Below are positions 1-7,091 of a stretch of 8,978 nucleotides of DNA, piece by piece (position 1 is the stretch's first letter; each line of letters opens with the position of its first letter). The stretch lies in the NCBI GenBank assembly GCA_013698385.1, contig JACCVB010000121.1, positions 1-8,978 on the forward strand, read 5' to 3'. Under the pieces are notes generated by a model that made no database searches, had not been told where the DNA came from, and saw only the letters and a program-made list of their open reading frames with translations. This DNA is from Chloroflexota bacterium. Lineage in GTDB: Bacteria; Chloroflexota; Limnocylindria; Limnocylindrales; CSP1-4. The translations under genes and the position numbers were made by a program.

Positions 1-2214
1 GGGCCCTGCAGCGAGATCCATTTCGACCGTGGCCCGCAGTTCTCGGAGGGTCCGCACTGCGTACCCGACCACAGCGAGACGTGCCCGCGCTGGCTCGAGA
101 TCTGGAACCTCGTGTTCATGGAGTTCGAGCTCCAGCCCGACCGTTCGCTGACGCCGTTGCCGGCTCCCGGCGTGGACACCGGGATGGGCCTGGAGCGTCT
201 TGCCAGCGTCCTCCAGCAGGTCCCGACGAACTACGACACGGACCTGTTCACGCCGATCCACGCCCGGATGCGCGAGTTGCTGGGCCACGATCCGGATGCC
301 TTCGAACAGGAGCGCTTCAGCTACCAGGTCATCGCGGACCACTCGCGGGCGGTGACTTTCCTCATCGCCGACGACGTTCTGCCCGGCAATGAGGGCCGGA
401 ACTACGTCCTGCGCAGGATCCTGCGTCGGGCGGTCCGGCACGGCCGCCTGCTGGGCCGGCGCGAGCCGTTCATGGCCGAGACGGCGGCGGTCGTGATCGA
501 CGTCATGGGCGAGGCGTACCCGCACCTGGTTGTTCGCCGCGACGACCTCCTGGGCGTGATCGCCCGGGAGGAGGCCCAGTTCGATCGGACCCTGGATCGC
601 GGCACGGCCCGCCTCGTGGCCGCCATGGAGCGCATCGCGGCAGAGGGGGCGGGGGGGAGCGACGACTCCGGCGGCAGCGACGCCATCCGCCCGGTCATCG
701 GGCGTCGCCCCGAGGACCTCGATGACACCGCGCTCGTCCTGCCGGGCGAAGTCGCCTTCGAGCTGCACGACACGTTCGGGTTCCCCGTCGACCTGACCAT
801 CGAGATGGCCGCCGAGTCGAACTTCCGGGTCGATCGCGACGGGTTCGGGGCCGCCCTCGTCGAGCAGCGGGAGCGCAGTCGATCGGGCACGAAGGCCGGC
901 CTCGCGAAGCATGCCGAGCTGACCTCGTTGTACAGCGCCATCCAGGCGCGCGCCGGCGACAGCACGTTCCTGGGCTACGAGACGACGACCGCGGAGGGCC
1001 GCATCGTGGCCATCGTCCGCGACGGCATGGAGTTCGACGAGCTGACCGGTCATGGAGCAGCGGAGCTGGTGCTCGATCAGACGCCGTTCTATGCGGAGGG
1101 CGGCGGACAGGCCGGCGATCGCGGCGTCGTCCGCGAGGCGGGCAGTGGCAGCGAGCTCTTCACCGTGGAGGACACCCAGAAGCCGGTCGGGGGGCTGATC
1201 GTCCATCGCGGCACGCTTCACGGTCGGCTGCGGGTGGGCGAGACGGTGGAAGGCGTGGTGGACCCCGAGCGTCGGGCGCACACGATGCGCAACCACACCG
1301 GCACCCACCTGCTCCACCGGGCGCTGCGCAACGTGGTCGGTGATCGGGCCCGGCAGGCGGGTTCGCTCGTCACGCCGGACGGCCTGCGCTTCGACTTCCC
1401 GCTCGATCGCGGGCTGACCGACGCGGAGAAGGGGGCGATCGAGGACGAGGTCCGCGGCGTGGTCCGTGACGATCGCCCGGTGAGCATCTCGTTCCTGCCC
1501 ATGGCGGACGCGATCGCCGCCGGCGCCGACGCGTTCTTCGACGAGAAGTACGGCGAGACCGTCCGGACCATCCGGGTGGAGGACTACAGCTTCGAGCTGT
1601 GTGGCGGGACGCACTGTCGGGCGAGCGGCCAGATCGGCTCGTTCGTCATCACCGGCGAGCGCAGCATCGGTTCCGGCATGCGCCGGATCGAGGCCGTCAC
1701 GGGCGTCGCCGCGGACCGACTCCTGCGCGATCGGGTGGCCGCCGCGGAAGACCGGGTCGCGGCCCTCCAGGAGGAGCTGGGCGAGGCGAAGCGCCGGCTA
1801 AAGGCGGGTGCCGGGGCCGCGCTGCCCAGGCCCACCGAGCTTGCCGCCCAGGCCCAGGAGGTCGCCCCCGGGGCAAGGGTGCTGACGGCTTCGCTCGGGT
1901 ACGACTCGATGGACGCGCTGAAGGCCGCCGCCAAGGAGATCCGGGCTGCCCTGGGTTCCGGGGTCATCGCGCTCATCCTGGACGCCGACGCGCCGCAGCT
2001 CTGGGTGACCGTCTCGGACGATCTCGTGGACCGCGGGGTCTCGGCGGGCGACCTGGTGAAAGCGGCCGCCGGGCCGCTCGGCGCGAAGGGTGGCGGTCGG
2101 CCCCAGATGGCGCAGGGGATGGGCACCCGACGCGAAGGGATGGCCGAGGCCCTGGCCGCCGTCCGGTCCGCAGTGGCGGAACGGGTCGCGGAGCGGGTCA
2201 CGGCGGGGGGCTGA
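1..2214 (+). CDS. alaS: Alanyl-tRNA synthetase, 5'-truncated by window edge
   Basis: Charges tRNA-Ala with alanine in the cytoplasm and hydrolyses mischarged Ser/Gly-tRNA-Ala. The reading frame is open from base 1; 737 residues are visible and, compared with family members of about 870-900, roughly 160 N-terminal residues are missing. The fragment begins inside the class-II catalytic core: PCSEI at visible residues 2-6, IWNLVFMEF at 34-42, and motif-3 region GVDTGMGLERL at about 57-67. The editing domain has both zinc-binding motifs: HTGTH (His432, His436) and CGGTH (Cys534, His538). A coiled segment follows (about 570-605), then the C-Ala domain with GGGRPQMAQ at 697-705. Odd points are a Gly/Ser/Asp-rich insert at about 214-228 and a His/Cys-containing insert at 19-28. 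The stop codon shares one base with the next ATG, implying coupling. Identity is certain from the motifs; only the start is unseen. Confidence 0.98.
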   Translation, partial: GPCSEIHFDRGPQFSEGPHCVPDHSETCPRWLEIWNLVFMEFELQPDRSLTPLPAPGVDTGMGLERLASVLQQVPTNYDTDLFTPIHARMRELLGHDPDAFEQERFSYQVIADHSRAVTFLIADDVLPGNEGRNYVLRRILRRAVRHGRLLGRREPFMAETAAVVIDVMGEAYPHLVVRRDDLLGVIAREEAQFDRTLDRGTARLVAAMERIAAEGAGGSDDSGGSDAIRPVIGRRPEDLDDTALVLPGEVAFELHDTFGFPVDLTIEMAAESNFRVDRDGFGAALVEQRERSRSGTKAGLAKHAELTSLYSAIQARAGDSTFLGYETTTAEGRIVAIVRDGMEFDELTGHGAAELVLDQTPFYAEGGGQAGDRGVVREAGSGSELFTVEDTQKPVGGLIVHRGTLHGRLRVGETVEGVVDPERRAHTMRNHTGTHLLHRALRNVVGDRARQAGSLVTPDGLRFDFPLDRGLTDAEKGAIEDEVRGVVRDDRPVSISFLPMADAIAAGADAFFDEKYGETVRTIRVEDYSFELCGGTHCRASGQIGSFVITGERSIGSGMRRIEAVTGVAADRLLRDRVAAAEDRVAALQEELGEAKRRLKAGAGAALPRPTELAAQAQEVAPGARVLTASLGYDSMDALKAAAKEIRAALGSGVIALILDADAPQLWVTVSDDLVDRGVSAGDLVKAAAGPLGAKGGGRPQMAQGMGTRREGMAEALAAVRSAVAERVAERVTAGG

Positions 2215-3476
2215 TGGCCTTCTGGCGTCGGATCTGGCAACGCGACGAGGCGTCGACCCTTGCCGCCTGCACGGCCCTTGACGTCGGAACCGAATTCGCG
2301 AAGGCGCTCGTCTTCGATATCGATGCCGGTGGTCACGGCACGGTCCGCGGCGTGGGACGCAAGCGCCAGGGCCTGTCGCACATGCAGTCGGGGACCGTCG
2401 CGGACATCGCCGCCGTCGTGGACAACTGCGCGGTCGCGCTCCAGGAAGCCGAGGAGATGGCCGGCTTCCGCCCGACCCAGGTCGTCATCGGCATCGCCGG
2501 CGAGCTGGTCAAAGGCTTCACCACCACCCACGCCCAGGAGCGCAAGAAGCCGGACCAGCCGATCACCGAGCAGGAGCTCCAGAAGCTGATCGACGGCGTC
2601 CAGCACGAAGCCCTGCGGGAGGCCGAGCGGGCGATCACCTGGGAGACCGGTCTGCCCCAGGTAGATGTCCGCCTCGTGCACGCCGCGATCACCGGCGCCT
2701 CGATCGACGGCTATGCGCTGACTAATCCGGTCGGATTCAAGGGCCGGCACGTGCGGATCGGCATCTTCAACGCGTTCGCTCCGCTGGTCCACCTCGGGGC
2801 GCTCCAGAGCGTGGCCTCGCAGCTGGACCTGGAGCTGCTGGAGATCGTGGCCGAGCCATATGCCGTGGCCCGGGTGCTCGGCACGGAGCAGGTCCGCCAG
2901 GCGGGGGCCCTGTTCGTCGATGTCGGGGGCGGGACGACGGACGTGGCCCTCGTGCGTCAGGGAGGGATCGAGGGCACCCGGATGTTCGCGCTCGGTGGCC
3001 GGGCCTTCACGAAATCGCTGGCGGATCGGCTGGACCTGCCCTTCCCGCGGGCCGAGGCGCTCAAGGTCGACTACGCGCGGGGGATCGCCGTGGACGACCG
3101 GGAGCACGTGGCGTCGATCGTGATCGACGACGTGCGCGTCTGGGCCGCCGGCGTGGAACTGGTCATGGAGGAACTGTCCGGGGGTGACCTCCTGCCCGGA
3201 CGGATCCACCTGTGCGGTGGAGGCTCGCGCCTGCCCGAGATCCGGGCCGCGCTCGCCGGCGAGTCGTTCTGGAAGCGGATGCCCTTCGCCCGGCCGCCGG
3301 AGGTGACCGTCCTGGCACCGGACCAGATCGAGACGATCAGCGATGCCACGGGCCTCCTCGTGGACCAGCAGGACGTGACCCCGATGGGCCTGGCCTACCA
3401 GGCGATCGAGCTGCAGACGAGCGAGGACGCGCTCGACGTGGCCCTCCGCCGGGTGCTCCGCGCGATGAAGGTCTGA
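2214..3476 (+). CDS. FtsA/PilM-family actin-like ATPase
   Basis: A 420-residue protein of the actin/Hsp70/FtsA ATPase fold, expected to be cytoplasmic and to bind ATP at the inner face of the membrane. Seen in sequence: phosphate-1 motif ALDVGTEFAKALVF (Asp23), phosphate-2 motif LFVDVGGGTTDVALV (Asp236), and adenosine motif HLCGGGSRLPEI (332-343). An FtsA-like SHS2/1C-type insert probably lies at about residues 85-190, and the stretch GxGxxxxGLSHMQSGTVADI before it also resembles FtsA. The last residues (LDVALRRVLRAMKV) could form an amphipathic membrane-targeting helix like that of FtsA. The start is the ATG overlapping the alaS stop (TGATG); no good Shine-Dalgarno is visible, only a G-run, so coupled initiation is likely. 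No ftsZ, pilN, pilO or pilQ is in view. The superfamily is clear, but FtsA versus PilM orthology is not settled. It is coupled to the downstream membrane protein, its probable partner. Confidence 0.85.
   Translation: MAFWRRIWQRDEASTLAACTALDVGTEFAKALVFDIDAGGHGTVRGVGRKRQGLSHMQSGTVADIAAVVDNCAVALQEAEEMAGFRPTQVVIGIAGELVKGFTTTHAQERKKPDQPITEQELQKLIDGVQHEALREAERAITWETGLPQVDVRLVHAAITGASIDGYALTNPVGFKGRHVRIGIFNAFAPLVHLGALQSVASQLDLELLEIVAEPYAVARVLGTEQVRQAGALFVDVGGGTTDVALVRQGGIEGTRMFALGGRAFTKSLADRLDLPFPRAEALKVDYARGIAVDDREHVASIVIDDVRVWAAGVELVMEELSGGDLLPGRIHLCGGGSRLPEIRAALAGESFWKRMPFARPPEVTVLAPDQIETISDATGLLVDQQDVTPMGLAYQAIELQTSEDALDVALRRVLRAMKV
3468..3471 (+). promoter_or_regulatory. Weak Shine-Dalgarno (AAGG) for the GTG start at 3479
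   Basis: AAGG lies inside the last codons of the ATPase gene, 7 bases before the GTG. Together with the 2-base gap after the upstream stop it supports this start over the in-frame codons upstream, which would overlap the ATPase gene by up to 267 bases. Confidence 0.45.
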
Positions 3477-3478
3477 GC

Positions 3479-5209
3479 GTGGCCACGGGCGTCATCTACC
3501 TCGATGTCGACGACGAGATCACGTCGGCGGCTGCGCGCATCCGGAGCAGCGCGGAGCCACGGGTGGCGGTCGTGTTGCCGTATGGGTCTCGCCTGGCGAC
3601 CTCGCGGATCAACTTCCGGTTGCTGGCGCGCGACGCGCTGACCCACGAGAAGCGCTTGTCCATCGTCGCCGGCGATGCGGCGACTCGGGCGCTGGCGGCG
3701 TCGGCCGGACTCCCGGTGTTCGGGTCCGTGGCGGAATACGAGGGCTCGCTCGAGGACCCCGCGGATGCGAGGTCGACGGCGGAGAGCGCGGCGGCGGCGA
3801 GCGCGGCGTCCGTGGCCGGATCCCGGCGATCCACGCTCGACACGGACACCGGCAGCCTCACCCGAGAGCTCGCGCCGCCGGTCCGTGGCGGGCCGGCGCG
3901 GACCGCGTCGCCTTCAAAACCCCGATCCGCGACGGCCTCGGCTGACGCCGGTCGACGGCGTCGAGCGCCGATCTTCCTGGGGCTCGCCGTCCTGGCGCTG
4001 GCGGCCGTCGTGGGCGGGGTGGCCGCCTTCCTGCTGCTGCCCAGCGCTTCGATCAGCGTGGCCGCGCGGGAGGAATCGGTCGGCCCGCTGGCGATCACCG
4101 TCGCGGCCCGGACGGACGCCACGGACGTGGACGTGGAGGCGGCCGTGGTGCCCGCCCAGACGATCCCGATCGACGTGGAGGCGAGCGACACGTTTCCGGC
4201 CACCGGTGTGCGGGTGCAGCTGACGAAGGCCCGGGCCACGGTCCGCTTCCTGAGCAAGGACTTCACGGCACCGAACACGATCGCCGCGGGCAGCATCGTC
4301 CGCACGCGCGACAACATCCGCTTCCGGACCGACGCGACGATCCGCCTGCCGCCGGCGACCCTGAACGGCCTCGAGATCACGCCATCCACCGCGACCGTCC
4401 GGGCGACGGCAGTGGATCCGGGACCGGACGGCAACGTCCCGGCCGACACGATCACGACGCTCCCCAAGGGCGAGAACCTGCTCTTCCTCGAGGTCACGAA
4501 CCCGAAAGCCGCGGCCGGCGGCAAGCGACAGGAGTTCCAGCGTGTCACCCAGGAAGACGTGAATGGCGCGGTCGCGGCACTCACGAGTTCGCTGAACGAG
4601 GCGTTCCGGGCTCGCCTCGCCGATCCCGGACTGGCCGGTGGGGGGACCACCGTGTTCCCCGCCACGGCCCAGCCGGGCGAGCCGGTCATCGCGGTCGATC
4701 CGGCCGAGATCGTCGGCACGGAAGTCGAATCGTTCGACCTTGCCGCCAGCCTCAGCGGGACGGTGCTGGGGGTGGATCCGGCGCCGATCCGGCAGATCGG
4801 TGAAGCCAGGCTTCGCGATGAGGTTTCGCCGGGGTTCGTGCTCGTCACGGATTCGGGTGTGGTGAGCGCTGATGACGCGGTCGTCGCGGGCCAGTCGGTG
4901 AGTTTCCCCGTGGTGGCCAGCGCGAGGCAGGTCGCGGTCCTGGACCCGGCCGAGATCAAGAACGCCATCCTGGGTCAGCCGCTGGATGTGGCGCGCGCCA
5001 CGCTCTCGCGCTATGGCCCGGCCCAGGTGACGGTCTGGCCGGACTGGGTGACCACGATCCCCACGATGGAGTCGCGCGTCGAGGTCATGGTCACGGGGCC
5101 CACCGCGGGCACGGGCGGGCCGTCAACGGCGTCGCCAAGCCCGGCCGCCTCGCCAAGCGCAGCCGCCTCATCAAGCCCGGCCGCGTCGCCAAGCCCGAGC
5201 AGCCCATGA
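3479..5209 (+). CDS. Bitopic membrane protein, baseplate-J-like extracytoplasmic region
   Basis: 576 residues from the GTG two bases after the upstream stop. Residues about 4-90 look like a compact alpha/beta cytoplasmic domain (VAVVLPYGSRLATS, then LSIVAGDAATRALA and GLPVFGSVAEYE). An Ala/Ser/Arg-rich linker (about 97-160) ends in RRRR, followed by one membrane helix at about 165-187, so by the positive-inside rule the C-terminal two-thirds lie outside. The outer part holds beta-rich segments including DGNVPADTI (317-325), a signature seen in Baseplate_J/gp47-type proteins, and a second VDPAEI-like segment. The tail at 552-575 is four Ser/Pro/Ala hexads. Proteins with this architecture occur in Chloroflexota and are usually annotated only as 'baseplate J/gp47 family'. 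There is no phage context here, so a tail-baseplate role is unlikely; a wall or envelope role beside the FtsA/PilM-like ATPase and MltG is inferred. Function is unknown. Confidence 0.8.
   Translation: MATGVIYLDVDDEITSAAARIRSSAEPRVAVVLPYGSRLATSRINFRLLARDALTHEKRLSIVAGDAATRALAASAGLPVFGSVAEYEGSLEDPADARSTAESAAAASAASVAGSRRSTLDTDTGSLTRELAPPVRGGPARTASPSKPRSATASADAGRRRRAPIFLGLAVLALAAVVGGVAAFLLLPSASISVAAREESVGPLAITVAARTDATDVDVEAAVVPAQTIPIDVEASDTFPATGVRVQLTKARATVRFLSKDFTAPNTIAAGSIVRTRDNIRFRTDATIRLPPATLNGLEITPSTATVRATAVDPGPDGNVPADTITTLPKGENLLFLEVTNPKAAAGGKRQEFQRVTQEDVNGAVAALTSSLNEAFRARLADPGLAGGGTTVFPATAQPGEPVIAVDPAEIVGTEVESFDLAASLSGTVLGVDPAPIRQIGEARLRDEVSPGFVLVTDSGVVSADDAVVAGQSVSFPVVASARQVAVLDPAEIKNAILGQPLDVARATLSRYGPAQVTVWPDWVTTIPTMESRVEVMVTGPTAGTGGPSTASPSPAASPSAAASSSPAASPSPSSP
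5132..5203 (+). repeat. Four tandem 18-bp units encoding a Ser/Pro/Ala tail
   Basis: Units at 5132-5149, 5150-5167, 5168-5185 and 5186-5203 are variants of TCGCCAAGCCCGGCCGCC and encode SPSPAA, SPSAAA, SSSPAA and SPSPSS. The repeat is in frame and ends one codon before the stop of the baseplate-J-like gene. Such tails are usually disordered, and units of this kind change number by slippage or unequal recombination. Outside the membrane it could act as a flexible spacer or a glycosylation target; that is inference. Confidence 0.85.
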
Positions 5210-5706
5210 GCGCCCTGCTCGGGATCGATCTCGGGGAGCGACGGATCGGCGTGGCGTTGGCCGAGGACGGCGCCCATAGCGCCCGACCACTCACGACCTT
5301 GCCGCGCCGGCGCGAGGTCGCGGCCGACGCCGCCGCGCTTCGCACGCTCGCGGTGCTCCACGGAGTAGAGGAGCTGATCGTCGGCCTGCCGCTCGAAGCC
5401 GCCGGCCACGAAGGGAGGCAGGCGGCCCTGACCCGAGACTGGGCCGCCGCCCTGGGGCCGCTTCTCGGAACCGACCTGCCGATCTCGTTCCGCGACGAGC
5501 GCCTCTCCAGCCACCTTGCCGAGACTCGCCTGGGGCCGATGAAACGGGGCCGATCGGGTGGTCCCCCGACTCGGACCCAGCGAGACGGGTATCGTGCCCG
5601 GGTCGACCGCGAGGCCGCGGCGATCATCCTTCAGGACGAGCTCGACGCGCGCGCGGCGCCCCACGCCGGACCGCCCGGCCCCACGACCCAGGAGAGCAGC
5701 CGATGA
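5206..5706 (+). CDS. ruvX: RuvX/YqgF family RNase H-fold nuclease
   Basis: 166 residues; the family (YqgF, also called RuvX) has an RNase H/resolvase fold and acts in the cytoplasm. It has been linked to pre-16S rRNA 5'-end processing and, in some bacteria, to Holliday-junction resolution. The expected motifs are present: GIDLGERRIGVA at 6-17 with the acidic Asp8, IVGLPLE at 58-64, DERLSS at 97-102 (usually DERLT/S) with Glu98, and VDREAAAIILQDEL at 133-146 with Asp134. The acidic triad therefore looks intact and the protein is probably active. The loop between Glu98 and Asp134 is Arg/Gly-rich and somewhat longer than usual, and the last 18 or so residues are a Pro-rich tail. The start ATG overlaps the upstream stop (ATGA) and its stop overlaps the mltG start in the same way. 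The alaS-ruvX-mltG neighbourhood is widespread and supports the call. Confidence 0.94.
   Translation: MSALLGIDLGERRIGVALAEDGAHSARPLTTLPRRREVAADAAALRTLAVLHGVEELIVGLPLEAAGHEGRQAALTRDWAAALGPLLGTDLPISFRDERLSSHLAETRLGPMKRGRSGGPPTRTQRDGYRARVDREAAAIILQDELDARAAPHAGPPGPTTQESSR
5690..5694 (+). promoter_or_regulatory. Shine-Dalgarno AGGAG for mltG
   Basis: AGGAG sits within the end of ruvX, 8 bases before the mltG ATG at 5703. It is the clearest ribosome-binding site in the operon and fixes the mltG start at the ATGA overlap. Confidence 0.7.
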
Positions 5707-7088
5707 CGATCCGCTCCGGTGGACGCCCCAGGGATCCGCGTCAGACCGGGCAGGTGTACGCACCGGACGCCTACGCCACCGAAGCTGCCCCCGAGCACTT
5801 CGAGCCGGTTCGCCGTGGCGGGGGGCGGGACTATCGCCGCGGCGGCGGAGGTGGGAGTGGTCTTGCCGGCCTGCTGAAGTTCGTGGTCTTCGCAGGCGTC
5901 CTTGCGGGCGTCGTCCTGGTCGCCTCGCTGACGGTCCTGCGCCCACTGATCAACTCACTCGTGGTGGGGTGGGCCGCGGACAACCCGGCCGCGCTCAGGA
6001 TTCCCTTCGTGGCGGACATCGTCCGAAACGATCTCGGCCCGGCCCTGACCCAGGGGGTGTCCGGCGACGCGACACCGGTGCCGTTCGTCGTCGCCGAGGG
6101 CGACACCGCGAGCGCGATCGGCGCTCGACTCCAGGACGAGGGTTTGCTCCGGGATCGGCGCGCCTTCGTGTTCATCGCCAGTGAGCGGGGCCTCTCGTCC
6201 GACTTCCAGGCGGGCGACTACATCCTCCGTCGGAACATGACTCCGGACCAGGTGGTCTCGGCCCTGCTGGCGCCACCGGAGGATCCCTACGTGCAGATCG
6301 ACCTGCGCACGGGCCTGAGGCTCGAACAGATCACGGCCAAGCTCCAGACCCTGCCGCTGGACATGGACGTCCGCGATTTCTACGACCTCGCGAAGGAGCC
6401 GCCGGCCGCCCTGATCGCGGACTACCCGTGGCTGGCCAAGATCCTCCAGGAGGCCCCGCAGACCCCGGTGAAACCCTCGCTGGAGGGATTCCTGTGGCCC
6501 GCCAGCTACCGAGTCCTACCCGACGCGAAGCCCGAGGAGTTGATCCGGATGATGCTGGACAACTTCATCAAGAACGTCGGTGAGCGGCGGCTGGACGTGC
6601 CCGCGGAGCGTGGCCTGAACTTCTACCAGGTCCTGTCGCTGGCCTCGATCGTCGAACGCGAGGCGGTGCTGGACGAGGAGCGACCGCGCATCGCGGGCGT
6701 CTACCAGAACCGGATCGACGGGATCAAGGGGGTCAAGAACCGCCAGCTGAACTCGGACCCGAGCGTCTTCTACGCGATCGATACGCTGGCGCTCCAGAAG
6801 CTCGACTTCAACGAGTGGAAGACCTATGCGTTCTGGCTACCGCCAGGCGTCCCGCTCAAGTCCGTCGAGGTGCCGCCGGCGCTCGCTGGGTACCAGACCT
6901 ACACCAGCGTCGGCCTGATCCCGGGACCCATCGCGACGCCGACCCTGCCGTCGATCGATGCCGCGCTCGAGCCCGAAACGAAGGACAAGTACATCTACTT
7001 CGTGGCGATCCCGGAAGGGGGCGGCACGCACGCCTTTGCGAAGACCGCGGCGGAGTTCCAGAAGCTGCTGGACGAGTACGGGTACTGA
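5703..7088 (+). CDS. mltG: Endolytic murein transglycosylase MltG (YceG-like)
   Basis: 461 residues. MltG is an inner-membrane lytic transglycosylase that cuts nascent glycan strands and is thought to terminate their growth. Layout: a cytoplasmic N-terminus of about 53 residues, rich in Arg/Gly just before the membrane; one membrane helix at about 57-79; a LysM-like subdomain at about 126-190 (VVAEGDTASAIGARL); and the YceG catalytic domain from about 230. Catalytic-domain motifs are GFLWPASYRV (262-271), LASIVEREA (313-321) containing the conserved glutamates Glu318 and Glu320, of which Glu318 most likely matches the catalytic one, LNSDPSVFYAI (349-359), YQTYTSVGLIPGPI (397-410), and KDKYIYFVAIPEGGGTHAF near the end. 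About 20 extra residues lie between the SDPSVFYAI and YQTY motifs. The protein is otherwise complete and probably active. Its start overlaps the ruvX stop and has a good ribosome-binding site. Confidence 0.95.
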   Translation: MTIRSGGRPRDPRQTGQVYAPDAYATEAAPEHFEPVRRGGGRDYRRGGGGGSGLAGLLKFVVFAGVLAGVVLVASLTVLRPLINSLVVGWAADNPAALRIPFVADIVRNDLGPALTQGVSGDATPVPFVVAEGDTASAIGARLQDEGLLRDRRAFVFIASERGLSSDFQAGDYILRRNMTPDQVVSALLAPPEDPYVQIDLRTGLRLEQITAKLQTLPLDMDVRDFYDLAKEPPAALIADYPWLAKILQEAPQTPVKPSLEGFLWPASYRVLPDAKPEELIRMMLDNFIKNVGERRLDVPAERGLNFYQVLSLASIVEREAVLDEERPRIAGVYQNRIDGIKGVKNRQLNSDPSVFYAIDTLALQKLDFNEWKTYAFWLPPGVPLKSVEVPPALAGYQTYTSVGLIPGPIATPTLPSIDAALEPETKDKYIYFVAIPEGGGTHAFAKTAAEFQKLLDEYGY

Positions 7089-7091
7089 CGC

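Noticed and set aside
1584..3209. 541-residue antisense open frame across the alaS/ATPase junction
   Set aside because: It lies opposite two clearly conserved genes, has low-complexity Arg/Asp/Gly-rich composition without recognisable motifs, and is the kind of long open frame expected opposite GC-rich codons.
3496..4968. 490-residue antisense open frame opposite the baseplate-J-like gene
   Set aside because: Ser/Ala/Thr/Arg-rich without domain motifs; the plus strand has better evidence (coupled start, membrane helix, GNVP motif, in-frame tail repeat).
3479..5209. Phage or contractile-injection cluster suggested by the baseplate-J-like motif
   Set aside because: All neighbours are housekeeping genes; no tail, sheath, capsid, integrase or attachment-site sequence is visible.
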